A stretch of DNA of 64,000 bases. Source: an uncultured Isosphaeraceae bacterium (lineage in GTDB: Bacteria; Planctomycetota; Planctomycetia; Isosphaerales; Isosphaeraceae). The notes under the pieces are model-generated. The model did not search any database. It had not been told where the DNA came from and saw nothing but the letters and a program-made list of their open reading frames with translations. Of the stretch, positions 1 to 10,700 are shown in pieces. The position numbers and the translations under genes are program-made. How positions within the stretch are numbered: the stretch's first letter is position 1; each line of letters opens with the position of its first letter. Where the stretch lies: assembly GCA_945957605.1 (NCBI GenBank), contig CAMFLR010000005.1:496001-560000 (forward strand). The letters run 5' to 3'.

Positions 1-394
1 CTTCGCCGGGCCAGGGAGAACCCATTTCGACCCAGCGGGTGAAGTCGGCGATCACCGGCGCGGGAAGCTTCTTCGACGGCGGCATTTTGGGACCGTCGGC
101 ATCGTGCTTCAGGGCCTGAACGAGCAGGCTTTCGTCGGGCTTTCCCGCAACGACGGCAGGCCCGGTTTCACCGCCTGCGAGGAAGGCTGTCTTCGAATCG
201 AGACGCAGACCGCCTTTCTGCTTGTCGGCGCCGTGGCACTTGGTGCACTGGTCGACGAGCACGGGACGGATCTTGGTTTCGAAGAACCGTGTCCCCTCGT
301 CATTCGCGCCGGCTTGGCCAAACACGGTCGCCGTGCAGAGACCCAGCGCGACAAGGGTTGATAAGCTAAGCGTGGATATCAGGCGTAAGGGCAT
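1..394 (-). CDS. PSCyt1-domain secreted cytochrome c-like protein, 3' part beyond window
   Basis: Reading the minus strand from an ATG at 394 gives an uninterrupted frame to the left edge, so the gene is cut by the window. The protein starts with a signal peptide (MPLRLISTLSLSTLVALGL, then an Ala/Gly-rich cleavage region) followed by a planctomycete cytochrome c domain (PSCyt1). The haem motif CTKCH lies near residue 55, followed by KGGLRLDSK, a [16 protein letters not shown] segment and KMPPSKKLP, the usual order in this family. PSCyt1 is normally fused to DUF1549/DUF1553, so the missing part is probably such a tail. The two complete homologues in this window (12370 and 48882) share the motif order. 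Function of the family is unproven; periplasmic electron transfer or polymer oxidation is usually suggested. Identity of the domain is secure; the full architecture is inferred. Confidence 0.85.
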   Translation of the reverse strand, partial: MPLRLISTLSLSTLVALGLCTATVFGQAGANDEGTRFFETKIRPVLVDQCTKCHGADKQKGGLRLDSKTAFLAGGETGPAVVAGKPDESLLVQALKHDADGPKMPPSKKLPAPVIADFTRWVEMGSPWPGE

Positions 395-804
395 AGGTGC
401 ACCGTGACGGCGGGTGAGGCAGGCGGGGCGTTCTTCAGGCGGCATCGAAGCGCGGGTTGACCGGTCCCGGTCGCAGCCGCTCACTGTACGTTGCATACAA
501 CAGGCCAGTTTGAAAGAAATCGCACCGAAAGCGACCGCGTAGAACAAACGTATCACGAACTATTGACGAGATACGGTGCTACGGAATCGCCGTAAGTGCT
601 TTGAAGAAGAGGCGTTTTGGTCGATCGCCTGGTCCCTGCTGTCGCACAATTCCTTTTAGCAACGCCGTTCTTCATTTTAAACCCGCGCTCCACGTTTGGT
701 CTAAACAAATCCTTCGAGTTCACCGAACGGATTTGATATGTTACCTGGATGTTGACCAAATGTGGTGACAGTTGGTGGCAAATGGGTGGCGCTGAGATCT
801 GAGA
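395..804. other. Divergent intergenic region
   Basis: About 410 bases separate the divergent cytochrome gene (starts 394, minus) and the sigma-54 activator gene (starts 805, plus), so promoters for both should lie here. I see no coding sequence with family resemblance and no clear -24/-12 sigma-54 promoter. A short hairpin (TACGG, 5-base loop, CCGTA) lies near 593-607. Nothing else stands out. Confidence 0.5.
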
Positions 805-2592
805 ATGGTGATCGAATTGACCGTATTTCAACAAAAACGTGAACGCCCGCTCGTAGGGGCGGTGGCGGATTCGGGGCAATTGGCGAAGCTGTCACAAGCT
901 TCGGGCGTCGATTTCTTGCTTGCGCTGAATGTGGGGGTGTTTCGTGGTCGTGGCGTGATTCCGCAGGCCGCATTCTTGCCGTTTGCGAATGGCAATGATC
1001 TCACGGAAGCCTTAATCCAAAATGAGGTTATGTCTGCCGCCGGCGACCTGCCGGTGTTTGCTGGCCTGATTGTGAATGACCCGACATGCCCAATCGAAGA
1101 CCGAATGCTTCGGCTGCGCGGTCTAGGAGTCGCGGGGGTGGTGAACTACCCGTCGGTTGGCCTGATCGACGGCAACATGCGGCGGATCTTTGAAAGTGAA
1201 GGGGTGACGGTCGGAGCGGAAATCGAAATGCTCCGCCAAGCGAAAAGTGATGGGTTTGGGGCTATTGGTTTTTCCGGCGCCGAACCGGGTGAAGCAGCGA
1301 AGTTTGCAGCGGCAGGGCTTGATGCGTTGATTCTTTCACCGGGGCCGACCCATTTGCTTCATGACCTTCGTGAGCGTCGTGATCGTTTGCAGCATGCGAT
1401 ACGTGCTCTGAATACCGCGCTTCGTGAGGTGAAAGAAATCGCGCCCGAACTCCCCTGCCTCGTTTTTGGCGGGCCGATCACCGCGCCTGAAGATTTGGAG
1501 CAAGTTTATCGCCAGGCGCCGTTTGATGGATTTGTGGGTGGTTCGGTATTTGGGCGATTTCCAATCGAGTCGAGCGTGACTGCCGCGATCGCTCGGTTTC
1601 GCGAGGTGCGAGTGCATCCCGAGGGCGCGGGACCGTCGGGCCTTGGGCCAATGATTGGCACCACGGATTCGATGCGGTCACTGTTTCGTCTGGTCGAACG
1701 CACGGCCGCATGCGATTTGAATGTCTGCATCGAGGGTGAATCGGGCGTTGGAAAGGAACTGGTCGCCACGCATGTTCACAGGTTGAGTAGTCGATCGGCC
1801 GGTGCGCTTGTGACGATCAACTGCGGCGCGATTCCTGAGTCGTTGCTAGAGTCTGAGTTGTTTGGTCACGAGCGCGGGGCGTTCACGGGAGCGGATCATC
1901 GTCGTGTGGGGAAGTTCGAGCTGGCGAATGGTGGCACGCTGTTTCTCGATGAGGTTGGTGACTTGAGTGCGCGGGGGCAAGTGGCACTTTTGCGGGCGAT
2001 TCAGCAGCGTGAGATCACGCGAGTTGGTGGCAATGCGGCGATTCCGGTCAACGTGAGGATTCTTTCGGCGTCGAATGTTCCACTCGCGCGATTGGTCGAG
2101 GCGAACCGCTTTCGCGCCGACCTGTATTATCGCCTGAATAACCTGACGATTACGGTCCCGCCCTTGCGCGAACGGCTGGATGACATACCGCTTTTGGTCG
2201 AGCCGATTTTGAAGAGTCTAAGTCTGCAAATGGGGCGCGACCTTGTGGGGATTACGCCGGCGTTTCTTGAGAAACTGCGAGCTCACGCGTGGTCGGGAAA
2301 CCTTCGCGAACTGCAGCATGTGCTGGCGCAAACCGCGCTGCTTGAGGATGGTCCGTGGCTGAGCGGGACGATGTTCTCGCCCCGTGATTCGAATGGATCG
2401 GAGCGAACAGAAGCGAAAGGATCGCTCGTCGTCGAAGTCGAACGTCAAGCACGCAACCGCCGGAGTGACGAGATTGGTCGAGCATTGACTGCAGCGATGG
2501 GGAATAAGTCAAAAGCGGCGGCGATTTTGGGAGTGAGCCGGAAGACGCTCTACGCCTGGATTGCGGAGATCGATCAGCCTGCATCGAGATGA
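805..2592 (+). CDS. TIM-barrel sensor fused to sigma-54 AAA+ activator and Fis-type HTH
   Basis: 595 aa. Residues about 8-270 match the TIM-barrel signal-transduction family (phosphoenolpyruvate-hydrolase-like, Pfam TIM-br_sig_trns): PLVGAVADSGQLAKLSQASG near the start, AGVVNYPSVGLIDG, and a glycine-rich GFVGGSVFGR end. Residues about 280-500 are a sigma-54 interaction AAA+ domain with Walker A GESGVGKE (311-318), the sigma-54 contact loop GAFTGA (358-363) and Walker B GTLFLDEVGD (377-386). The C-terminus (about 555-590) is a Fis-type helix-turn-helix (NKSKAAAILGVSRKTLYAWI). It should be an enhancer-binding activator of RpoN-dependent promoters, with the barrel in the usual sensory position, sensing a small metabolite; the ligand is unknown. 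No sigma-54 target promoter is recognised nearby. Standalone on the plus strand after a long 5' region. Confidence 0.9.
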   Translation: MVIELTVFQQKRERPLVGAVADSGQLAKLSQASGVDFLLALNVGVFRGRGVIPQAAFLPFANGNDLTEALIQNEVMSAAGDLPVFAGLIVNDPTCPIEDRMLRLRGLGVAGVVNYPSVGLIDGNMRRIFESEGVTVGAEIEMLRQAKSDGFGAIGFSGAEPGEAAKFAAAGLDALILSPGPTHLLHDLRERRDRLQHAIRALNTALREVKEIAPELPCLVFGGPITAPEDLEQVYRQAPFDGFVGGSVFGRFPIESSVTAAIARFREVRVHPEGAGPSGLGPMIGTTDSMRSLFRLVERTAACDLNVCIEGESGVGKELVATHVHRLSSRSAGALVTINCGAIPESLLESELFGHERGAFTGADHRRVGKFELANGGTLFLDEVGDLSARGQVALLRAIQQREITRVGGNAAIPVNVRILSASNVPLARLVEANRFRADLYYRLNNLTITVPPLRERLDDIPLLVEPILKSLSLQMGRDLVGITPAFLEKLRAHAWSGNLRELQHVLAQTALLEDGPWLSGTMFSPRDSNGSERTEAKGSLVVEVERQARNRRSDEIGRALTAAMGNKSKAAAILGVSRKTLYAWIAEIDQPASR

Positions 2593-2703
2593 CTTTGCTT
2601 ATGGCGCAAAGAACAAAAGATGTCGAGTTAATAACCGCGTAGTATAATAAACTTCACAATGTTATGAAATAAATTTTATAATTAATTAATAATTGCTTGA
2701 ATT

Positions 2704-2784
2704 CTTCGTTTGCTTCGTTACCTTCTGTTCAAAAGTATTTAAATTCAATTCGATTTTGAACAGAAGGTAACGAAGCAAACGAAG
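2704..2784. repeat. Perfect 31-bp inverted repeat with 19-base spacer
   Basis: Arms at 2704-2734 and 2754-2784 are exact reverse complements over 31 bases; the spacer 2735-2753 is AT-rich. Each arm carries a tandem-like CTTCGTTTGCTTCGTT motif. The upstream bases (about 2620-2700) are strikingly AT-rich for this genome. It lies in the 347-base gap between the activator gene and the HEAT-repeat gene. RNA from either strand could fold into a 31-bp hairpin, far longer than a normal intrinsic terminator and without a clear U-tract. It may be a non-autonomous element remnant, a small structured RNA or a transcription barrier. Nothing else is recognised in the gap. Confidence 0.9.
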
Positions 2785-2939
2785 TAAGAGATTCGCCAGG
2801 CAGATTGACGTTTGTGCAAACGATAGAATCAATGGTCTTATTCTTGTTGTGATCTGCCCACGGTTACGCCTTGCGCGGCGGAAGTGGGTATGATCTGACC
2901 GTGTTTTGAGGCCCTTTGATTATCCCTGTCGACAAAATT

Positions 2940-3917
2940 ATGGCACCTCGCGCATCTCTGGACGACAAGCTCGCGCGGCTGCGTGAACTTCGTGGGCAAG
3001 TGCTCTCGGCCGAGCAGAAGGCCGAAGTTCGCAAATTCATCTCCGATCGTTCAAACCTGGTTGTTGCTGCCGCCGCAGCTCTTGCGGGCGAGAATGGGAT
3101 TCATGAAGCGGCTAAAGAATTGGAAGCGGCTTTTGATCGGTTCCTCGTTAATCCCGTGAAGGACGACAAGATCTGTCGCGCTAAGCTTGCAGCAATTCAA
3201 ACGCTCGACAAGTTAGAACACCTCAACGCCGAAGTCTTTCTCAAAGCGGCGCGGCACGTTCAGTTTGAACCCGTCTGGGGCGGGTCGGAAGATACCGCAC
3301 CACCACTCCGCGCGGCCGCTCTCGTTGCTCTGGCGCGAGTCGAGGGGGTAAGCTCACTGCCAATTTTGGTCGATGCGATGGTCGATCCTGCGAAGGATGT
3401 ACGCACCGCCTCGGCGGTGGCATTGGGCGCTGTGGGAACCGAGGCGGCGGGACTGGTTTTACGTCTCAAGATCCGTACGGGCGACAAAGATCCAGACGTC
3501 CTCTCCGAATGCCTGGGCGGATTGCTTGCGGTTGATCCCAAAGAAAACATGCCGATTGTGGCTGAATTTCTCGAACCGATTGAGCCCGACAAATGCGAGG
3601 CGGCGGCGATGGCTCTGGGCCGATCGCGTTTGCCTGAGGCGCTGGAGCCGCTTAAAGGGTGCGTTTCGTCGTGTCGTGATCCGGAACTGAGGCAGCAAGT
3701 TTTGCTCGCGGTTGGAATCATGCGCCGCCCCGCGGCCGCTGACTTTTTGATGGAAATTGTCGCAACGGAAAGCGAGGAGACCGCGATCGACGCATTATCT
3801 GCACTCAAGATTTACCGGGCCGATTCGCGTGTTGGACAGCGACTTGCTGAGATCGTTCGCAGTCGCGACGATTCCAAATTGACGAGCGCTTTCGAACGCG
3901 ATTGGATCAAGGATTGA
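2940..3917 (+). CDS. HEAT-repeat protein
   Basis: 325 aa from ATG 2940 (an in-frame TTG at 2916 would add eight residues). There is no signal peptide, so it is probably cytoplasmic. The sequence is built of helical repeats with the HEAT/PBS-lyase style signature: PPLRAAALVALARVEG, DVRTASAVALGAVGTEAA, KCEAAAMALGRSRLPEALEP and ELRQQVLLAVGIMRR, spread over about residues 120-290. Such repeats usually form a protein-binding solenoid. No catalytic motif is visible. A role in the cell cannot be assigned; the neighbours are unrelated. Confidence 0.75.
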   Translation: MAPRASLDDKLARLRELRGQVLSAEQKAEVRKFISDRSNLVVAAAAALAGENGIHEAAKELEAAFDRFLVNPVKDDKICRAKLAAIQTLDKLEHLNAEVFLKAARHVQFEPVWGGSEDTAPPLRAAALVALARVEGVSSLPILVDAMVDPAKDVRTASAVALGAVGTEAAGLVLRLKIRTGDKDPDVLSECLGGLLAVDPKENMPIVAEFLEPIEPDKCEAAAMALGRSRLPEALEPLKGCVSSCRDPELRQQVLLAVGIMRRPAAADFLMEIVATESEETAIDALSALKIYRADSRVGQRLAEIVRSRDDSKLTSAFERDWIKD

Positions 3918-4049
3918 TGCTTGCTTTGACCTCCTGGAGCGATGTTGACCTGGCCCCTATAAGTTGTCTGTGCAGGTAACACCCGCTGGTCAGGTTGCGA
4001 TCGGAACGGTCGCGGCCCAATGAGCGAACTCGAGCGAGGAGGAACTGGC

Positions 4050-4808
4050 ATGGCGTCGCAAGGCAAGGTTGCATTTATTACTGGTGCGAACAAAGGGCTT
4101 GGGCTGGAGACGGCGCGAGGTTTGGGGAAGTTGGGGATTGCCGTCGTTATTGGAAGTCGCGACGAAGCTAATGGGCGGTCTGCGGCCGACAAGTTGAAGG
4201 GCGAAGGAATCGAGAAGGTCGAAGCGGTTCAGTTCGACATGACGAAGATCGCAGATTACGCGAGGATCGCCAATTATCTTGAGGAGCATTACGGCAAGCT
4301 TGATATCCTCGTGAACAATGCCGGCGTCATGCTCGATGATGGTGAGTTTGGCAATCCGAACGGGTTCAACACGACGTCAACCGTGACTCAGGATGTGTTG
4401 CACAAGACTTTTGAGACGAACTTCTTTGCAGTGGTCGCCTTGACGCAGACGCTCTTGCCGCTGATCAAGAAGGCGCCGGCTGGACGAATCGTCAACTTGT
4501 CGAGCATTCTGGGCTCGCTCGCATTGCATGCCGATCCGAAGTCGCCGATTTACAGCACCAAGGCGTTTGCCTACGACGCTTCCAAGACGGCGCTCAATGC
4601 GTTCACCGTGCATCTGGCGCAGGAGTTGCGCGACACGAAGATCAAGGTGAACTCCGCCCATCCAGGTTGGGTGAAGACGGATATGGGCGGATCGGCCGCG
4701 CCGATGGAGCTTTCGGAAGGCGGCAAGACGAGCGTAATGCTGGCGACTTTGCCTGATGACGGACCGACAGGTGGTTACTCCCACGTTGGCGAGACGCTGC
4801 CCTGGTAA
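4050..4808 (+). CDS. Short-chain dehydrogenase/reductase (SDR)
   Basis: 252 aa from ATG 4050, chosen because AGGAGG sits about seven bases upstream; an in-frame ATG at 4020 would add ten unlikely residues. Classical SDR signatures: cofactor loop TGANKGLG (residues 11-18), DILVNNAGVM, the catalytic serine region IVNLSSILGS and the YDASK form of the YxxxK motif, then VNSAHPGWVKTDMGG. Such enzymes reduce carbonyls with NAD(P)H (for example the carbonyl reductase type); the substrate is not predictable. The end is 103 bases before the Dabb gene on the same strand, so they may be cotranscribed. Confidence 0.9.
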   Translation: MASQGKVAFITGANKGLGLETARGLGKLGIAVVIGSRDEANGRSAADKLKGEGIEKVEAVQFDMTKIADYARIANYLEEHYGKLDILVNNAGVMLDDGEFGNPNGFNTTSTVTQDVLHKTFETNFFAVVALTQTLLPLIKKAPAGRIVNLSSILGSLALHADPKSPIYSTKAFAYDASKTALNAFTVHLAQELRDTKIKVNSAHPGWVKTDMGGSAAPMELSEGGKTSVMLATLPDDGPTGGYSHVGETLPW

Positions 4809-4911
4809 CAGTGCGGTGACCGTTCGAGACTTGCGATTCGAGAGGCGAACCGCGATCATGTCGGTCCGTCTTAGCTCGACCTTTCATGCATTCTGGCTCA
4901 GGAGCGCATCG

Positions 4912-5322
4912 ATGTTTCGTCGCTTTGCCTTGATGGTTGTGCCCGCTTTGATGGTGGGCGTTGCGATTGGTGCAGCCAGCCGCCCGGCCGACGATGCCGA
5001 GCAGAAACAGCTCATCCACAACGTGTTCTTCACGCTGAAGGATCACTCGAAGGAATCACGTCAGAAATTCCTCGACTCGGCGAACAAATATCTCACTGGT
5101 CACGATGGCACGGTTTACTTCGTGCTCGGTACCGTTGCTGAAGACGTGAGCGAGCCGGTGAGCGTCAAGGATTTCGACGTCGCGCTTCACCTGGTTTTCG
5201 CCACCAAGGAAGCCGAAGCGAAGTACATCAAAGACCCGCGCCACGAAGAATTCGTCAAGGAAAACAAGGATACGTGGTCGAAGGTTCGCGTGTTCGACAC
5301 GTATCTTCAACACACCAAGTAA
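4912..5322 (+). CDS. Secreted Dabb (stress-responsive alpha/beta barrel) protein
   Basis: 136 aa from ATG 4912, preceded by AGGAG; an in-frame ATG at 4858 would place extra residues before the signal peptide. Residues 1-23 (MFRRFALMVVPALMVGVAIG) form a signal peptide. The remainder is a Dabb-type ferredoxin-like barrel: LIHNVFFTLKDHSKESRQKF, a central DFDVALHLVFATKEAEAKY strand-helix and a HEEFVKENKDTW helix. The family binds small molecules or acts as small oligomeric enzymes; the secreted form is frequent in planctomycetes and has no known role. It ends seven bases from the convergent DUF1559 gene. Confidence 0.85.
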   Translation: MFRRFALMVVPALMVGVAIGAASRPADDAEQKQLIHNVFFTLKDHSKESRQKFLDSANKYLTGHDGTVYFVLGTVAEDVSEPVSVKDFDVALHLVFATKEAEAKYIKDPRHEEFVKENKDTWSKVRVFDTYLQHTK

Positions 5323-5329
5323 GCTTCGT

Positions 5330-6334
5330 TCAATAATCGCCTTGAGAAACAACCTCGCCGCCTGCGCGGGTCGACAACGCCCGCCAGACGACGAGGTTGA
5401 TTGTGTTTTTGGCAAATTGCACATGGCCGTCGGCATAAAGCACGTTCACGCCACCCGCGTGCAAGCTACGCGCAGCTTTCCAGCCAGGATTGTGATAGGT
5501 GATGCAATCGCTGATTTGAGAATTTGGTGTCAGGTAATGGTTGTAAAGTGTGTTCAGATAATTACCATCCCACCAGCCGGCTCCTTTGTTGAGGAGCCAA
5601 CCGCTGGATGAGGCAGCGCAGCCTGCATCTGTGAGCGGACCGGCGGCCATGCGGTTGAATACGCGTGGCATCGGTGTCGGAGTGGGACTACCTGCCGCAA
5701 GGTTATAAGGACCGGCGATTCCGAGCCATTGTTCCGAAGCGGCTGCGGTTTGACTCGAACCATCGACCAGGCTAGCCATGGTGATCGCAGGACCGAGGAT
5801 GAATACGCCGTTGGCGTTCGTCGCGTCGCCACCGTTACCGCCATCGCCGGTGCTGAAGACGTAGTTCGATGGGCCCGAATTGGTGGCGGGCGGTGGTGCT
5901 CCGTCACTGGGGCAAAGGAATGTGGAAACGGACGTGGCCATCGTCGTCGTGTTCTGGACAGTGAAGGGCCAGAAGGCCGATCCGCCTCCGGCCGGCGCAG
6001 TGGCCAGCGGGAAGTTGAAATTGAAGGCGTTCGAGATGACCGATTGTTCGAGGTAAGGCGCCATTTGCGCCAGCGCCGACCAGCGGTACTGCAGTACTGA
6101 TGTGTATGACGGTACACTCCCCGTCGGATACAAAAAACCGACGGGGAAGCTACCCACGCTGGCGTGATAATTGTGCATCGCCAGGCCGATTTGCTTCAGG
6201 TTGTTCACGCACTGGCTCCGGCGTGCTGCCTCGCGCGCGGCTTGCACGGCGGGCAACAACAGCGCGATCAGGACCGCGATGATCGCGATCACCACCAGAA
6301 GCTCGATGAGCGTGAACCCCCTGAAGCGTTTCAT
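5330..6334 (-). CDS. DUF1559 prepilin-like protein
   Basis: 334 aa. The N-terminus is a type IV pilin-like segment: [20 protein letters not shown], with the GFTLIE prepilin cleavage/methylation motif, then [20 protein letters not shown], the hallmark of DUF1559. The C-terminus carries the H-x9-DG motif ([16 protein letters not shown]). These proteins are expanded in planctomycetes; pseudopilin-like assembly has been suggested but function is unknown. Its ATG overlaps the stop of the upstream sorbosone-dehydrogenase-like gene by one base (TAATG), implying translational coupling. Confidence 0.95.
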   Translation of the reverse strand: MKRFRGFTLIELLVVIAIIAVLIALLLPAVQAAREAARRSQCVNNLKQIGLAMHNYHASVGSFPVGFLYPTGSVPSYTSVLQYRWSALAQMAPYLEQSVISNAFNFNFPLATAPAGGGSAFWPFTVQNTTTMATSVSTFLCPSDGAPPPATNSGPSNYVFSTGDGGNGGDATNANGVFILGPAITMASLVDGSSQTAAASEQWLGIAGPYNLAAGSPTPTPMPRVFNRMAAGPLTDAGCAASSSGWLLNKGAGWWDGNYLNTLYNHYLTPNSQISDCITYHNPGWKAARSLHAGGVNVLYADGHVQFAKNTINLVVWRALSTRAGGEVVSQGDY

Positions 6335-7647
6335 TACTTGCCCGCCGATCCGCCCGAGTGGGCCACGCGCCAGACCGTGCCCGACGCGTCGTCGGTGACG
6401 AGCAGCGAGCCATCCTTGGCGGTGATGACGCCGACCGGCCGGCCCCAGACGTTGCCTTCGGGCGTCACGAATCCGACGAGGAAGTCTTCATATTCGCCGG
6501 TCGCTTTGCCGTCCTTCATCGGCACGCGAATTACCTTGTAGCCGGTGCGACGGGCGCGATTCCACGAGCCGTGCTCGGCCGCGAAACCGTCGAGCTTATA
6601 CTCCTTGGGGAATTGATCGCCGGTGTAGAAGGTCATCGCGAGCGACGCCGAGTGCGACTGCAAGATCACGTCCGGGACGATCGTCTTTTCCTTCAATTCG
6701 GCGTGCTTGCCCTTGTAGCGTGGGTCTTGATGACCGCCGATGTAGAACCAGGGCCAGCCGTAGAACCCGCCTTCCTGAACGTGCGTGATATAGTCGGGCA
6801 CGAGGTGGTCACCCAGGCCGTCGCGCTCGTTCACCGAGGTCCAGAGCTCGCCGGTTACAGGGTGGATCGCCAGGCCCACCGGATTGCGAATACCCGCGGC
6901 GAACAGCTTCTCTTCCTTCCCTTCAGGAGTGAAGGCCAGGATATTTGCGCGACGATTTTCGGCCGGGTCGTCGTCGTTATTCGACTTTGAGCCGATTGAG
7001 ACGAACATCCGCTTGCCATCGGCCGAGAAGACGACGTCGCGCGTCCAGTGGCCACCGCCCGTAAGCCGCCCGCCGCCGGGGATGTTCGACACGACTGTCT
7101 CGGGCTGTCCCGTTACTTCAAGGTCGCCGTTCTTATAAGGAAAGCGGACAACCGAGTTTGTGTTGGCAATATAAACATGCGTTGGATTCGGGCCGGGCGG
7201 ATAAAACGTGATACCGAAAGGCTGAGTCAGGCCTTTGGCAAAGACCACCGGCGCGTCGGGCGTGCCGTTGTTCTTCGACTCCCGAAAGAGCTTTACGCGA
7301 CCCGGGCCGCTCTCGACGACGAGCACGTCGCCATTGGGAGCGGTCGTGATGTACCGCGGGTTCGAAAGCTTGGTGGCGTACTCCGTAACCTTGAAACCTT
7401 CTGGTGCCTTGGGCCAGGCATTTTCAGGGCGAGGAACGACTTTTGCCCCGTTGTTTGAGGAGGGGGTTTCGAAAGGGGCCGCGAGGTCGGCAACGGTGAG
7501 ATGCCGACGCACGCCGGGGGCGTCGGTCGTCCAGTCGCCCATGGCGTCGCGACCGCGAAGCACGTCGCCTTTCGGCGGTGCGGCGGCGAATGCAGCCTGG
7601 GCCAGAGTCAATCCCGCGAGAAGGAACGCAGATTTCGAAAGCTTCAT
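6334..7647 (-). CDS. Sorbosone/glucose dehydrogenase-like beta-propeller
   Basis: 437 aa with a signal peptide ([21 protein letters not shown]), so secreted. After a linker of about 70 residues comes a PQQ-type sugar dehydrogenase propeller: [72 protein letters not shown], a GGFYGWPW strand and [16 protein letters not shown]. This is the pattern of L-sorbosone dehydrogenases and soluble aldose sugar dehydrogenases, which oxidise sugars with PQQ and pass electrons on. The specific substrate is unknown. It lies 119 bases downstream of the PVC haem gene, which could be the electron acceptor, and is coupled to the DUF1559 gene. Confidence 0.85.
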   Translation of the reverse strand: MKLSKSAFLLAGLTLAQAAFAAAPPKGDVLRGRDAMGDWTTDAPGVRRHLTVADLAAPFETPSSNNGAKVVPRPENAWPKAPEGFKVTEYATKLSNPRYITTAPNGDVLVVESGPGRVKLFRESKNNGTPDAPVVFAKGLTQPFGITFYPPGPNPTHVYIANTNSVVRFPYKNGDLEVTGQPETVVSNIPGGGRLTGGGHWTRDVVFSADGKRMFVSIGSKSNNDDDPAENRRANILAFTPEGKEEKLFAAGIRNPVGLAIHPVTGELWTSVNERDGLGDHLVPDYITHVQEGGFYGWPWFYIGGHQDPRYKGKHAELKEKTIVPDVILQSHSASLAMTFYTGDQFPKEYKLDGFAAEHGSWNRARRTGYKVIRVPMKDGKATGEYEDFLVGFVTPEGNVWGRPVGVITAKDGSLLVTDDASGTVWRVAHSGGSAGK

Positions 7648-7766
7648 GTTGGCGTCATCCTCTGGGTGTCAGTTTGGGCCTGTGCGCGGAAGTTTCGTAA
7701 CCTCAGGCCGTTCGTTTCAGACTATACCGTGTTTGACAATCGTTCATCAGCCCCCGCATCGGCGAA

Positions 7767-10700
7767 TTACTTGCGCGACTTCAAGAAGGCGATCAGGTCG
7801 GCAAGCTCTTCCTTGGTGAGCTGCGTTTGCAAGCCGGCCGGCATGACCGAAACGGAACTGGGACGGATTTCCTCGATGTCGTCGCGTGCCACCCGCGCCT
7901 CTTGATTCGGGCCGGTCGCAAGCACCATTTCGTCGGAGTTTTCTTTGCGCACCAGGCCGTTGATCGACTTGCCGTCCTTGGTGGCAATGAGCATCGGCTC
8001 ATAGCTGCGCACAAAACTGGCGCTCGGGAACACAATCGCTTCCAGCAAGTCGCGTTCCGTGCGGATCGTGCCGATCTTCGAAAGATCGGGCCCAACGTTG
8101 CCGCCGACGTACCCAAGCGCGTGGCAGGTGATGCAAGCTGCTTTCGTGCTGCTGAAGATATTGTGACCGCGGCGAACGTCTCCCGCCGGCAGCGAGGCGG
8201 CAATCTGATCGAGCTGTGCCTTCTGGGCGGCGGCGTTGGTGTCGAGCAAGGCGTAGAGTGCTTTCGCGTGTTCCTGGACCTTGGGGCTGAACTTGGCCAG
8301 GTGCGGTTTGATCGCTTCGGTCCGCAATGCCTGACGCGCGGGGGCTGCCATGAGACCGTCGACCAGCATCATGCCGGTTTCATCGTCGGTCAGAGCTTCG
8401 AATGGGGAAATCAGACGATCAAGTTCGAGCGGGCCAACGATTGCAAACGTGCTGATCAGCCTGGGGCGAAGCTCGGGCGAAAGCTTCGTGCTTGCAAGCA
8501 CCTGGGCTGCGAGTTGGCGGGAACTTACGGGACGGTCAGATGCAACCTCTTCGCAGAGCATCGTGAAAGTGGCTCTGGGAACGGTTGCAAGACCGCCGGG
8601 CGCCGCGGCAAGCGCTTCGAGACGCATCGACAGCGGTAGTGCAATTCGCTCCGAAATGGCGAGCAGCTTGGGTGCAAGCTTGGGAGCCGCCGCGGCGGGG
8701 ATATTCAGACTTCGAGTGGTCGTCACCGCATTTGCGACAATACTGAGGTCATGAGAATCGAGCAGTTTTGCAAGAGCATCGATCCATGCCTCAGGCACCT
8801 TGCGCTGACCTGACGCCGCCATTGCCTTCAGGATTGACCTCGTGGTGGCGGGCGAGGTCTTTTCGTTCGTCAGCAGCTTGGTGATGAGCGACTCAATCGC
8901 TGGAGTTTTGGCGAATTGAGCGAGCTGACTTTCGAGTTCGTGGCGATCGAGATCGCTGAGATTGGGCACGTTCAGACGTTCGGCAAACCACGATTCAAGC
9001 GCAGGAGCCCAGGCCGGATGTCGCGCGACGATCCATGAGGCGATTTGCCGAGATTCGACGGAACTCGAATTCAAGTCAGCGACAACCAGGTTGGCAGGCA
9101 GTTTGTCGGAGCCAAGCTGGTCGAGTGCAATCATGGCCGCGCGTCGTGAATTGGGGTCTTTTCGCGCGAGGCCAGCGGCAATCGCGTTCGTGTCGCCAAT
9201 TTCGATGAGTGCGTATGTGATCGCGTGAGACAAACTACGATCGCGATTGGGCTGAGATGCGGCGTCGAGCAGGCTGGGGATTACCGCGGGATCGCCGATT
9301 CGTCCCAGAGCTTCGGCCGCCAGTCGACGTTCGGTGAGAACTTGCGAGTTCAACAGACCGATGAGATCGCCGATTGCGTCTTTATCACGCCAGAGACTGA
9401 TCGCGTGCAGTGCGGTTTCCTGTACCGAAGACGACTCATCACGCAGCGCCTGGCGCGTTAGCTTTCGCGCCGCGGCGGTATTGATGCGAGCGAGCGTCCA
9501 GACGGCGTTGCGCCGGCCATCGATCGACAACGATTGAGCGATCAGCGGTTCGAGCACCGCGACCGCTTCTGCACCGGCGAGAGCGAGCGTTGCGACCGCG
9601 TGGCGCCGCACTGCGTGACGCGGGTCGTCGAGCAGTTTTGCGAGGTCGCGAGGGGGCAACTTGGCCCATTCGATCTCACGTCCGCGTGGGTCGTCAATTT
9701 TTGGGGTGCCGATGCGCCTGACTCGATAGATTCCGCCGAGAACGTCGGGCTTTTCTAGTTGCGAGGTCGGGCAGCAGAGCTTGTACCAGCCGCCGGTGTC
9801 CACAACGATCAGGCTGCCATCGGCGTCTTCGTTGACGTCGGTCGGGTGAAAATCGATGTCGGGCGATGAGAGAAACTCGAGGTCGCTGCTCGCCAGTGCA
9901 GAGCCTGACACTTTGAGCAGGTGCCGCGAAACTTTGCGCAAGTTGAACTGGCAGGCGAACAAGTTGTCGCGGTAGCTGTTGCCGAAGACGTTCGACGTGT
10001 AGCGTGTAAGTCCGCAAGGCGCGGCGGGGCCGAGGTGCGAAAGTACAGGCATCACTTCGGGGCCCGTTTGCGGGTGGCTGTCGATCACTGAGTGAATCTT
10101 GCCGTAAACGCCGCCGTAGATTGCGTGAATCAAACCGTCTCGCTTGCCACCACCGGGATTTTGCAAAAATGTCGTCGTGAAAATACGCTCACCTTCCGGG
10201 GTGAACACAACATCGACAGGATTATCCATCCCGCCGGTCATTACCGGTTCGATGCCCGACCCGTCGGGACGGCAGCGGAAAATGTGAGAAGCCTTGGTGA
10301 CGAATGGCGGCTTAGCTTCGCGAGGGTAGGTTTGCTCGGCGAAAGCCCCTTTGCACCAGTAAATCCAGCCGTCAGGACCGTTATACGGGCCGTGCAGGTC
10401 GTTGGCGCAACCGGTGAGGGTTTTTCCCTTGAACCACTCGACGCGTTCATCGGCGACGCCGTCGTTATTCGTGTCGGTCAGCTTCCAGATCGACGGCGGC
10501 GCGGAGACGTAGAGCGAGCCGTCGCGCCACATGGCGCCTTCGGGGAACATCATCTTGTCGGCGAAGACGGTTTGCGACTCGAACTTGCCGTCGCCGTTCT
10601 TGTCTTCGAGCCGGACGATGCGGTGCGGTCGCTCGACGACTTGTTTGTTGACGTTTTCGTTCGAGCCGGACGAGTCGGCGACGTAGAGCCGCCCCTGTTC

